Below, one piece after another: positions 6,586 to 14,633 of a stretch of 48,058 bases of DNA. Both the position numbers and the translations under genes were made by a program. Below the pieces are notes generated by a model. That model was not told the origin of the DNA. It saw only the letters and a program-made list of their open reading frames with translations, and did no database searches. Each line of letters starts with the position of its first letter. The first letter of the stretch is position 1. The stretch comes from Solirubrobacterales bacterium (GTDB lineage Bacteria; Actinomycetota; Thermoleophilia; Solirubrobacterales; Solirubrobacteraceae), in assembly GCA_019240115.1 (NCBI GenBank), contig JAFAYV010000032.1, forward strand, positions 1 to 48,058, read 5' to 3'.

Positions 6586-8946
6586 TCAGGCGCCCACGTA
6601 CTCCGCGAGGTGCTCGCCGGTGAGCGTGGCGCCGTCGGCGATGAGGTCGGCAGGGGTGCCGGCGAAGACGATCCGGCCGCCGTCGTGGCCCGCGCCGGGA
6701 CCGAGGTCGATGATCCAGTCGGCGTGCGCTATGACCGTCCGGTGGTGCTCGATGACGATGACCGACTTGCCGGAGTCGACGAGCTGGTCGAGCAGGCCGA
6801 GCAGCTGCTCGACGTCGGCGAGGTGCAGGCCCGAGGTCGGCTCGTCGAGGACGTAGACGTCGCCGGCCTGCCCCATCCGAGCGGCCAGCTTCAGGCGCTG
6901 ACGCTCGCCCCCGGACAGCGCCGTGAGCGGTTGGCCGAGGGTGATGTAGCCGAGCCCGACGTCGGCGAGCCGCTCGAGGATCCTCTGCGCGGCGGGCGTC
7001 TGCGCCGTGGAGAAGAACTCCGCGGCCTCGGTCACCGACATCGCCAGCACCTCGGAGATGTCGCGGCGGCTGAGCTTGTACTCGAGCACCGAGGCCCCGA
7101 AGCGCTTGCCGTCGCACTCTTCGCACGTGGTGGCGACGCCCGCCATGATCGCCAGGTCGGTGTAGATGACGCCGGCGCCGTTGCAGGCGGGGCAGGCGCC
7201 GTCGGAGTTCGCGCTGAACAGGCCCGGCTTGACGTCGTTGGCCTTGGCGAACGCCTTGCGGATCGGGTCGAGCAGTCCGGTGTAGGTCGCCGGGTTGCTC
7301 CGGCGCGAGCCGCGGATCGGGGCTTGGTCGATCGACACGACCCCATCGCGCCCGGACACCGAGCCTCCGATCAGCGAGCTCTTGCCCGAGCCCGCCACCC
7401 CGGTGACGACGACGAGGACGCCGAGCGGGATGTCGACGTCGATGTCCCGCAGATTGTGGGCGGTGGCGCCCCGGATCTCCATCCGCTCGGTGGCGGTCCG
7501 GACCCCGGTCTTGAGCACGGGCCGGTCGTCGAGATGGCGACCGGTCGACGTGCCCGAGGCGCGGAGCCGCTCGACGGTCCCCTCGAAGCAGAGCGTGCCG
7601 CCGTCGGCGCCGGCGCCGGGGCCGAGGTCGACGACGTGGTCGGCGATCGCGATCGTCTGTGGCTTGTGCTCGACGACGAGGACCGTATTGCCCTTGTCGC
7701 GCAGCCGCAGCAGAAGATCGTTCATCCGCTGGATGTCGTGCGGGTGCAGGCCGATCGTCGGCTCGTCGAACACGTAGGTGACGTCGGTCAGCGAGGAGCC
7801 GAGATGGCCGACCATCTTGACGCGCTGTGCCTCGCCGCCCGACAGCGTGCTCGACGGCCGGTCGAGCGACAGATAGCCCAGCCCGATCTCGACGAACGAG
7901 CTCAGCGTCCGCGTGAGCGCCTCGAGCAGCGGTGCCATGGCCTTGCTGCCGATGCCGTCGACCCATCCGGCCAGGTCTGAGATCTGCATCGCGCAGGCGT
8001 CGGCGATGTTCAGCCCTCCGATCTTCGACGACCGCGCCTCCGCGCTGAGCCGGGTGCCGTCACACTTCGGGCACTCGGTGAAGGTGACGGCACGGTCGAC
8101 GAACTCGCGCACGTGCGGCTGCAGCGACTCGACGTCCTTGGACAGGATCGATCGCTGCACCCGCGGGATCAGACCCTCGTAGGTCATGTTGATCCCCGCG
8201 ATCTTCATCCGCTCGGCCTCGTGGTGCAGGAAGTCGTGGCGCTGCTGCTTGGTGTACCTGCTGATCGGCTTGTCGGGGTCGACGAAGCCCGACTCGCTGT
8301 ACAGCCGGGCGTTCCAGCCGCCCGTGTAGCCGGGAACGAGGATCGCGCCCTCCGAGAGCGACCGAGAGGCGTCGAAGAGCTGGGTGAGATCGATGTCGGA
8401 AACCGTGCCCCGGCCCTCGCAATGCGGACACATCCCGCCGGTGCGGGTGAACGTCCGGTTCACCGTCCTGCCGTCGCCGACGGTGATCTTGCCGATCGCC
8501 TTCACCGAGGGAACGTTGAAGGAGAACGCGTTCGGCGAGCCGATCCGCGGCTTGCCGATCCGGCTGAACAGGATGCGCAGCATCGCGCCCGAGTCGGTGG
8601 TGGTGCCGACGGTGGAGCGAGCGTCGCCGCCCATCCGCTGCTGGTCGACGAGGATCGCGGTCGTCAGCCCGTCGAGGACGTCGACGTCGGGGCGCGCCAT
8701 CGTCGGCATGAAGCCCTGCACGAACGCACTGTAGGTCTCGTTGATGAGCCGCTGCGACTCCGCGGCGATCGTGCCGAACACGAGCGAGCTCTTGCCCGAC
8801 CCCGAAACGCCGGTGAACACCGTCAGTCGGCGCTTTGGGATCTCGACGCTGATGTCCCGCAGGTTGTTCACGCGCGCGCCGTGCACGCGGATCAGGTCGT
8901 GGACGTCAGCCTGCGCCTTGGCTGACTGCTTCGTCCTCGTGGCCAT
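6586..8946 (-). CDS. UvrA2/DrrC-type excinuclease-like ATPase
   Basis: This is a 786-residue protein with two ABC ATPase modules. Walker A motifs are GVSGSGKSS (46-54) and GVAGSGKSS in the second half, and two ABC signatures (LSGGEAQR, LSGGERQR) are present. Two zinc-finger Cys pair sets (CPHCEGRG/CPKCDGTRL and CPACNG/CEECDG) are seen. Housekeeping UvrA is about 950 residues; the shorter length suggests loss of the UvrB-binding region, as in the UvrA2/DrrC group. That group is linked to tolerance of DNA-binding drugs such as daunorubicin. The gene is downstream of, and probably co-transcribed with, a VOC-family protein (12-nt gap). Together they could form a small resistance unit. The substrate is unknown. 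Confidence 0.9.
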   Translation of the reverse strand: MATRTKQSAKAQADVHDLIRVHGARVNNLRDISVEIPKRRLTVFTGVSGSGKSSLVFGTIAAESQRLINETYSAFVQGFMPTMARPDVDVLDGLTTAILVDQQRMGGDARSTVGTTTDSGAMLRILFSRIGKPRIGSPNAFSFNVPSVKAIGKITVGDGRTVNRTFTRTGGMCPHCEGRGTVSDIDLTQLFDASRSLSEGAILVPGYTGGWNARLYSESGFVDPDKPISRYTKQQRHDFLHHEAERMKIAGINMTYEGLIPRVQRSILSKDVESLQPHVREFVDRAVTFTECPKCDGTRLSAEARSSKIGGLNIADACAMQISDLAGWVDGIGSKAMAPLLEALTRTLSSFVEIGLGYLSLDRPSSTLSGGEAQRVKMVGHLGSSLTDVTYVFDEPTIGLHPHDIQRMNDLLLRLRDKGNTVLVVEHKPQTIAIADHVVDLGPGAGADGGTLCFEGTVERLRASGTSTGRHLDDRPVLKTGVRTATERMEIRGATAHNLRDIDVDIPLGVLVVVTGVAGSGKSSLIGGSVSGRDGVVSIDQAPIRGSRRSNPATYTGLLDPIRKAFAKANDVKPGLFSANSDGACPACNGAGVIYTDLAIMAGVATTCEECDGKRFGASVLEYKLSRRDISEVLAMSVTEAAEFFSTAQTPAAQRILERLADVGLGYITLGQPLTALSGGERQRLKLAARMGQAGDVYVLDEPTSGLHLADVEQLLGLLDQLVDSGKSVIVIEHHRTVIAHADWIIDLGPGAGHDGGRIVFAGTPADLIADGATLTGEHLAEYVGA

Positions 8947-8958
8947 GCCCGTCGGTGG

Positions 8959-9315
8959 TCAGCCGTCCTGAACGAGCCCGAGGACGTTGCCATCCGGGTC
9001 GGTGAAGGACGCCACCCGGCGACCGCCCCCGACGTCCTGCACCGCGTCCTTGACGGTGGCGCCCGCAGCGGTCACCTCGGCCAGCTTGGCCTCGATGTCC
9101 GACACGTGCCAGTAGGCCACCGGGGAGGTCAGGCCCTGCGGGCCGCCGCCCGGCACCAGGCCGATGTGCTGGCCCTCGGCGTCGAAGCCGACGTAGTACT
9201 CCGAGTCGGTCTGGGGGGCGATGCCGAGCAGCGCGGCGTACACGGGCTTGGCCGCCGCCACGTCGGACACCGGGTGCAGAACGATCTTGATTCCCTGGGT
9301 GGACGAGCCGGTCAT
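8959..9315 (-). CDS. VOC (glyoxalase/bleomycin-resistance) family protein
   Basis: A 118-residue single-module beta-alpha-beta-beta-beta protein. It has the family pattern: IKIVLHPVSDVAAAK near the start, YWHVSDIEAKLAEV mid-way, and a closing FTDPDGNVLGLVQDG. An ATG at 9315 is preceded by AGGAG at 5-nt spacing; the GTG 6 nt further upstream abuts the AGGAG and is a worse start. VOC proteins sequester drugs, or carry out metal-dependent isomerisation, epimerisation or dioxygenation. With the UvrA2-like gene 12 nt downstream, a drug-binding or protective role is plausible but unproven. Confidence 0.85.
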   Translation of the reverse strand: MTGSSTQGIKIVLHPVSDVAAAKPVYAALLGIAPQTDSEYYVGFDAEGQHIGLVPGGGPQGLTSPVAYWHVSDIEAKLAEVTAAGATVKDAVQDVGGGRRVASFTDPDGNVLGLVQDG

Positions 9316-9582
9316 GGTCACTCCTGAGTTCGTGGGTCAGTGTGCCTCATCGGGCCTGGGGACGAACGGGACGGCCGAGACCGACCCCCGTACGCGATGC
9401 ATCGGCATCCTAGGTCCGGCTGGCCACCGGCGCTTCTCGATTCCGATCGCTGGGTCGGCCGCGACGCGCGTCGGCGAACGACCGCCGGACCATCGCGATC
9501 GTCGACGCCGGCAACAACCTGACGACGTTCGTGCGGCCAGGACGGAACCCTGGCTTGGCTCGGGCGTGACCCTTCGCAAGCT

Positions 9583-9622
9583 GGGGCGGCGAGTCCTGAG
9601 GAGGAGGGTGACTCGCCGCCCC
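9583..9622. other. Perfect 13-bp stem-loop with purine-rich loop
   Basis: GGGGCGGCGAGTC (9583-9595) is the exact reverse complement of GACTCGCCGCCCC (9610-9622). The 14-nt loop reads CTGAGGAGGAGGGT on the plus strand, so a Shine-Dalgarno-like GGAGGAGG is displayed in the loop. No T-run follows on either strand. It could be a factor-dependent terminator, a small RNA element or a protein-binding site. Confidence 0.6.
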
Positions 9623-9687
9623 GCCTGCTCGGCGGAGAGGCCGGGGGCGCATTCTGAGGCGCCGGGAACCGGCGGAATGCGAGCTCA

Positions 9688-9730
9688 GTTGGAAACCAAC
9701 CGCCGAGCGCGGCGGGAGTTGGTAAGCAAC
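9688..9730. promoter_or_regulatory. Tandem GTTG-N5-CAAC palindromes (candidate operators)
   Basis: GTTGGAAACCAAC (9688-9700, perfect dyad) and GTTGGTAAGCAAC (9718-9730, near-perfect) are spaced 30 bp centre to centre, about three helical turns. The size and symmetry suit a dimeric helix-turn-helix regulator. A broken Crp/Fnr gene lies next to them, which makes that family the natural candidate. Confidence 0.5.
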
Positions 9731-9946
9731 CGCACGTCTGCGTGCTCGCCGGCGTCGCCTGAACCGGGCCGTACTGCCTCACGCGGGGAGATCCGCTACG
9801 AAGGGAGCGCTCCGCCGCCGACCGCGCTGACGTGGGGGCGACGAATGGCACGGCCGACGGAGAGCGCGAACCGCGGGTCAGAGATCATCCCCGACAGTTG
9901 CGATGCGCGCAGCCTACGGCTCCGTCCGGCCGTCCGCCCGTGTCCG

Positions 9947-9959
9947 GTTGCAAACCAAC
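9947..9959. promoter_or_regulatory. Third GTTG-N5-CAAC palindrome
   Basis: GTTGCAAACCAAC lies 40 nt downstream of the stop codon of the leftward Crp/Fnr-like pseudogene. It shares both arms with the tandem pair at 9688-9730. Confidence 0.45.
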
Positions 9960-9999
9960 GCCAGCGCCGGCCGTCGCGTGGCTTTTCAACGTCTCCCCG

Positions 10000-10726
10000 T
10001 CAGCCGGAGAGCCGCCGAGGGAGGAGCACGCGGGCGCCGGGGTCCGCGAAGCGGTCCAGCGAGCTGCGGTCGATCAGCCAGCCGTGCCCCTCGGGGGTCA
10101 GCAGACCCGCGCCGGCCAGCTCGGCGAGCCCGAGGCTGACGGTCGGGCGGCGCGCGCCGATCATCTGCGCCAGCGCGTCGTGGGTGACCGGGAGACGCAC
10201 CCAGATGCCGTCCCCGCGGACGACGCCCTGGCGATCGGCGATCGACCACATCAACGCCAGGAGTCGGTCCTCGACGTGCGGGAGCTGTGAGATCGCCTGC
10301 TGGAGCAGGGCGTGGCGCAGCTGCTGGGCGCCGCGCCTGAGGATCGCGGCCATCAGCGTCGGCCAGCGACGGCCGATCGCCGCAGCCGATCGTCGAGCAC
10401 CGCGACCGTGGCCGGCTCGAGCACCGACCAGCCCCAGCGCAGCGGGATCGAGTCGGTCTCGCGGCCGTCGAGCAGGACGAGCTCGCCGGGAGTCATCAGG
10501 CGCGTGCACGACCGGCCCATCATCGACACGTCGATCGTCACCGCTCCGGTGAGCAGCAGGAAGCCGCGGGCATCGCCACGGACGACACGAGCGTCGGAGA
10601 GCCGCTCGCGGGCCAGGGGGCCCGCTCGAAGACCAGCTTGGGCAGGATCGCGTGCTCACGCGCATGGGCGAGCTCCTCTCCGTCGAGCCCTGCGGCCAGG
10701 TCCGGGTCGACGTCGAGCAACCGCAC
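10000..10726 (-). pseudogene. Crp/Fnr family transcriptional regulator, two frameshifts
   Basis: Read leftward, a regulator of about 240 residues can be stitched from three frames. The segments are VRLLDVDPDLAAGL...LPKLVFERAP (from the GTG at 10726), then LARERLSDARVVRGDARGF...GAVTIDV and GELVLLDG (cyclic-nucleotide-binding-like barrel), then RRWPTLMAAILRRGAQQLRH, VEDRLLALMWSIADR and the winged helix VTHDALAQMIGARRPTVSL. The frame changes fall at a five-G run (10616-10620) and near 10375-10395. Either the gene is dead or two sequencing indels are present. The recognition helix (GARRPTVS) is intact. Related proteins sense redox, NO or small effectors; no Fe-S or haem ligand can be assigned. 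Confidence 0.75.
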
Positions 10727-10885
10727 GCCACGGCGCACCCACCGGCGCCCAGAACCGTCCTGAGCGGCAGGCGTCGGCTCGGACACACGAGCAGCCTGAC
10801 AAGAACTCGATGACGTCGCCGCCCCGAAAACGAAGCCGCAGACCCTCTGAACGAAGCCAGCCATCGGGAGACGGCCGGCGCCGAG

Positions 10886-10898
10886 GTTGGTTCACAAC
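10886..10898. promoter_or_regulatory. Fourth GTTG-N5-CAAC palindrome
   Basis: GTTGGTTCACAAC lies 160 nt upstream of the Crp/Fnr-like pseudogene start and just beyond the 3' end of the molybdopterin oxidoreductase gene. It fits the same dyad as the other three sites, so the pseudogene is bracketed by sites. Autoregulation is an inference. Confidence 0.45.
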
Positions 10899-10936
10899 CC
10901 CGGCTGGACCTGATCAGCGCGGCCGCGGACGACCCC

Positions 10937-13093
10937 TCATGGCGCGACGGTCTCCGCGCGCTCGACCTCGACCAGCGTGTCGGAGAAGGTCGGCGCGTTG
11001 CCGAGGTCGGCGAACCGCGTCGAGTTGACCGCCGCCAGGGTCGCGGCGGCCTGGGAGTGCTTGCGCCATCCGCCCAGACTCGACACCACGACCCCGGGCA
11101 GCACGGCCGCATCGATCCTCGCGAGCACCGTGAACTCGCCCCGATCGTTGAAGACGCGGGCCGACTCGCCGTCGCTGAGGCCGCGCTCGGCGGCGTCGTC
11201 GGGGTGGATCACGACGGTGGGCTCGTCCTGCACCTGGCGATGGTGGGCATGGTTGGCGTAGCTGGAATTGATGTACGCGTGCGACTTGGGGCTGAGCAGA
11301 TTGAGCGGATAGCGCGCGGCCATCTCGGGGTTCGTGTGCGGGGACTCTCGGGGTGGGATGTAGTGCGGGAGCGGGTCGACCTCCTGGCCGGGCTGGTAGT
11401 CGTTCGACCCTTGGCGAAACAGCGGCACCACGAAGTTGCCGGCCGCCGCCGCGGCGGCGACGAACTCCGTCTTGCCCGAGGGGGTGCGGAAGTTGCCCTC
11501 CGCGTGCGGCGCGTAGGCGTCGGCGGGTGGGACGTTCAGTCGCTGCCAGCCCCGTTGCTTGAGCGACTCGACGGTGATCCCCTCCATGTGAGGATGCGAC
11601 CAGTCAAACGCCTCGGCGATCATCTCCTCATCGGTGCGCCGGAACACCGGATCGTCGAAGCCCATCCGAGCGGCGAGCCGCCTGAACATCTCCGTGTTGG
11701 GCACCGCCTCTCCGAGTGGCTCGATCGCCCGCTGGTTGTAGGTGATGTAGAGATGACCCCAGGAGAACATGATGTCGTCCTGTTCGATCTGGGTGGTGGC
11801 GGGCAGCACGATGTCGGCGTACTCCGCGGTGTCGGTCATGAACTGCTCGCTCACCACGGTGAACAGGTCCTCTCGCTGGAGTCCCTCGATCACCTTCGCC
11901 TGGTCGGGGCAGACCACCACCGGGTTTGAGTTGTAGACCATCAGGCCCCGCAGTGGCGGGTCCAGCCCCAGACCGCCGGTGAGGGCTTCGCCCAGCAGGA
12001 ACTGATTGACCACCCGCTTGCCCGGGGTGAGCAGCTCCGGATGCATGAACGCGCCCCAGTTGACCGGAAACGCCCACAGCGGCAACTGCAGGATCCCACC
12101 GCCGGGCTTGCGCCACGCGCCGACCAGGGCGGGCAGCAGCGACAGCGCGCGCACGGTCTGCCCGCCTCCGGCGTGGCGCTCCACCGCGACCCCGATGCGG
12201 ATCACCGACGGCTGACCGGCCGCGTACTCGCGAGCCAGCTCGCGGATCGTCGGCGCCGGGACGCCGGTCTCGGCCTCCGCCCACTCCGGGGTGTACTGCT
12301 CGACCCGCTCGGCGAATTCGGCGTAGCCGACGCAGTGGTCGTCCACGTAGTCCTGGTCGGTGAGCCCCTCGACGATGATCACGTGCGCCATGGCCAGCGC
12401 GAGGGCGGCGTCGGTTCCGGGCCGGATGGGGATGTGCTGGTCGGCGGCGGCAGCCGTGCGGGTGCGCACCGGGTCGACGACGACGACCTTGGCGCCTCGC
12501 TTGCGCGCCTCGGTGACGTAGGGCCACAGGTGCAGATTCGTGCTGACGATGTTGCACGCCCACACGAGGATGAACTTCGAGTGCACGAGGCTCTCCGGAT
12601 CGACCCCCGCGGTGTCGCCGATCGTCATCGTGTACGCGGTGCACGAACCGGAGTCGCAGTACGTCCGCTCCGCAATGGTGCCGCCGAGCCTGGCGAAGAA
12701 CGGGTCCCCCACGTTGAGCCCGTTGAGAATCCCCTCGGTTCCCAGGTAGCTCACCGGCATGATCGCCTCGCCACCGTACTCGTCGCTGATCGAGGTAAAC
12801 CGCGAGGCGATCTCCTCCACCGCCTCCTCCCACGAGATCCGCTCGAACCGCCCGCTGCCCTTCGGTCCGGTCCGTCGCAGCGGGTGAAGGACGCGATCGG
12901 GATCGTACACTCGATCGAGGTAACGACTGACCTTGACGCAGAGCCCGCCGTTGGTGTAGGGGTGATCGGGGTCGCCGCGGAGGTTCACGGCCTTCCCGTC
13001 CTCGACGGTCACGAGCATCGCGCACGTGTCAGGGCAGTCGTGGGGACATGCGGCGTGGACCGTGGTGCTGGCAGGTGTGCTGACTGTGGTCAT
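10937..13093 (-). CDS. Molybdopterin-dependent oxidoreductase (DMSO reductase / formate dehydrogenase superfamily)
   Basis: The protein has 718 residues. An N-terminal [4Fe-4S] motif (Cys16, Cys20, Cys24, Cys52; CPHDCPDTC...GGLC) is followed by molybdopterin-binding domains (ERTYCDSGSC, VWACNIVSTN, VVVVDPVRTRT, IRPGTDAALALAMAH) and a C-terminal molydopterin dinucleotide-binding domain (NLLSPKSHAYINSSYANHAHH, VFNDRGEF). There is no Tat signal, so it is cytoplasmic. The ATG at 13093 follows GAGGAGAG and begins just before the iron-sulfur motif; the longer frame to 13159 adds an unconserved leader. No partner small or membrane subunit is adjacent. The substrate cannot be deduced: formate, S- or N-oxides and hydroxylated aromatics are all possible for this family. 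Confidence 0.9.
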   Translation of the reverse strand: MTTVSTPASTTVHAACPHDCPDTCAMLVTVEDGKAVNLRGDPDHPYTNGGLCVKVSRYLDRVYDPDRVLHPLRRTGPKGSGRFERISWEEAVEEIASRFTSISDEYGGEAIMPVSYLGTEGILNGLNVGDPFFARLGGTIAERTYCDSGSCTAYTMTIGDTAGVDPESLVHSKFILVWACNIVSTNLHLWPYVTEARKRGAKVVVVDPVRTRTAAAADQHIPIRPGTDAALALAMAHVIIVEGLTDQDYVDDHCVGYAEFAERVEQYTPEWAEAETGVPAPTIRELAREYAAGQPSVIRIGVAVERHAGGGQTVRALSLLPALVGAWRKPGGGILQLPLWAFPVNWGAFMHPELLTPGKRVVNQFLLGEALTGGLGLDPPLRGLMVYNSNPVVVCPDQAKVIEGLQREDLFTVVSEQFMTDTAEYADIVLPATTQIEQDDIMFSWGHLYITYNQRAIEPLGEAVPNTEMFRRLAARMGFDDPVFRRTDEEMIAEAFDWSHPHMEGITVESLKQRGWQRLNVPPADAYAPHAEGNFRTPSGKTEFVAAAAAAGNFVVPLFRQGSNDYQPGQEVDPLPHYIPPRESPHTNPEMAARYPLNLLSPKSHAYINSSYANHAHHRQVQDEPTVVIHPDDAAERGLSDGESARVFNDRGEFTVLARIDAAVLPGVVVSSLGGWRKHSQAAATLAAVNSTRFADLGNAPTFSDTLVEVERAETVAP

Positions 13094-13457
13094 CTCTCCT
13101 CGCAGCCGTCGCCGGCTCGTCAAGCCTTCAGACAATCGTCCCGCCACGATCCAGGACACGGATCGCAGCGCACTTTCATTGTTGCCCTGAAGTCAAGACG
13201 GGCGCTCGACGGAGAGACTTCTTCATGCCACCCTGCCGTGGCACCGACAGCCCCGAGTGCCGGTCCGAGCAGGCGTCGCCTAGGCACGGCTCGCCGGAGG
13301 CCGAGCCGAGACCGATCGCGAGAGCACCACCCGCCGCCCGGGAGGGCCGTCGAGGTCGTCCCGGTCGCCCGCTGACTCGGCCGTCGTGCTCGTCCCGCGC
13401 CCCCTACGGTCTAGGATCCGTCCGTCCGGTCGGTTCAAAGCGGGAGAGAACGCCGCA
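13094..13457. other. Divergent intergenic region, no gene seen
   Basis: These 364 bases separate the leftward molybdopterin oxidoreductase from the rightward acyl-CoA dehydrogenase operon. They must carry both promoters. A TAGGAT hexamer (about 13411) resembles a -10 element for the rightward operon, but no matching -35 is clear. No coding frame is convincing. Confidence 0.5.
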
Positions 13458-14633
13458 GTGACGGTCACCGCCACCCACACGCCAGCGTCGAGCTTCGAGC
13501 TCGACGACGACCACCGCGAGCTGAGCGAGGTGTGCCGGGCGTTCGTCGAGCGCGAGGTGATGCCGCTCGTCCCGGCCGCCGAGCGCGAGGGTACCTTCCC
13601 AGTCGAGCTGTGGCCCAAGCTCGCTGCCGCCGGACTGCTCGGCCTGGGCCATCCCGAGGAGCACGGCGGCACCGGCGGCGGCGTCCTCGCCCTCGCGATC
13701 CTCTCGGAGGCGCTCGCCCACGCGTCCGGCGGCGTCGCGATCACGCCGCTGGTCAGCGCGTACATGGCCGCTCCGCATCTCGCGAGCTTCGGCACTCCCG
13801 AGCAGCGCCGGCGCTTCCTGGAGCCTGTCCTGCGCGGCGAGGCGGTCGCGGCGATCGCCGTCACCGAGTCCGGCGCGGGGTCCGACGTGGCCGGCCTGCG
13901 GACCCGCGCTGCACCGGATGGCGAGGACTGGCTGCTGAGCGGGGCGAAGATGTTCATCACCAACGCGGGCCTCGCCGACGTGCTCGTCGTCGCGGCCCGC
14001 ACCGAGGACGGCGCCGACCGACATCGGGGCATCACCACGTTCATCGTCGACGGCGGGGCGCCGGGCCTGTCGCTGGGGGCTCCGCTCCAGAAGATGGGCT
14101 GGCACGCGTCCGACACCCGGGAGATCGTCCTCGACGAGGTCAGGGTCGGCTCCGATCGGATCCTCGGAGAGCCGGGGCGGGCCTTCCAACAGATCATGCA
14201 GTGCTTCGAAGCCGAGCGGGTGTCGCTGGCCGGGATGGGAGTCGGACTGGCCCAAGCGGCGCTCGACGATGCAGTGCGGTACGCCCGGGATCGGAACGCC
14301 TTCGGCGCGCCGATCAGCCGTCGGCAGGCGATCAGCCACCGGCTGGGCGAGATGGCCACCGAGGTCGCCGCGGCCCGCCTGCTGACCTATCAGGCCGCCG
14401 AGCGCTGCGATTCCGGGCATCCTGAGGCCGCGACGACCGTCGCGATGGCCAAGCTGCTGGCGTCGCGGGTGGCCAACACGGTCGTCGACGGCGCGGTCCA
14501 GATCTTCGGCGGTATGGGCTTCATGGAGGAGACGCGGGTGGCGATGCACTATCGCGACGCCCGGATCCTGCGCATCGGCGGCGGGACCGACGAGGTGCAG
14601 CTCGAGATCCTTGCCAAGCGGATGGGGCTGTGA
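13458..14633 (+). CDS. Acyl-CoA dehydrogenase (isovaleryl-CoA dehydrogenase-like by context)
   Basis: The protein has 391 residues, the usual family size, with FAD bound in the mid-domain. Motifs include AIAVTESGAGSD, WLLSGAKMFITNAGLADV, GWHASDTREIVLDEVRV, a helical FAD-contact region (AERVSLAGMGVGLAQAALD) and the C-terminal QIFGGMGFMEE with a nearby RIGGGTDEVQ. The catalytic base position is not assigned with certainty. GTG at 13458 is chosen because homologous sequence begins at FELDDDHRELSE and a GGGAGAG lies upstream. The next gene overlaps by 4 nt. Together with carboxyltransferase, MaoC hydratase and CitE lyase this fits step one of leucine catabolism, isovaleryl-CoA to 3-methylcrotonyl-CoA. 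Confidence 0.92.
   Translation: MTVTATHTPASSFELDDDHRELSEVCRAFVEREVMPLVPAAEREGTFPVELWPKLAAAGLLGLGHPEEHGGTGGGVLALAILSEALAHASGGVAITPLVSAYMAAPHLASFGTPEQRRRFLEPVLRGEAVAAIAVTESGAGSDVAGLRTRAAPDGEDWLLSGAKMFITNAGLADVLVVAARTEDGADRHRGITTFIVDGGAPGLSLGAPLQKMGWHASDTREIVLDEVRVGSDRILGEPGRAFQQIMQCFEAERVSLAGMGVGLAQAALDDAVRYARDRNAFGAPISRRQAISHRLGEMATEVAAARLLTYQAAERCDSGHPEAATTVAMAKLLASRVANTVVDGAVQIFGGMGFMEETRVAMHYRDARILRIGGGTDEVQLEILAKRMGL

Larger units (their letters stand above)
9316..9999. other. Non-coding region with hairpin and palindromic sites
   Basis: I see no convincing gene in these ~680 bases; the open frames are Arg/Pro/Ser-rich and have no recognisable motifs. The region holds a perfect 13-bp hairpin (9583-9622) and three GTTG-N5-CAAC palindromes (9688-9700, 9718-9730, 9947-9959). 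Promoters for the leftward VOC-UvrA2 pair must lie at its left end. Confidence 0.6.

Noticed and set aside
5771-7966. Very long minus-strand frame (731 residues) covering add and the UvrA2 gene
   Set aside because: It is Arg/Pro/His-rich low-complexity sequence antisense or out of frame to two clearly recognised genes; long shadow frames are expected at this GC content.
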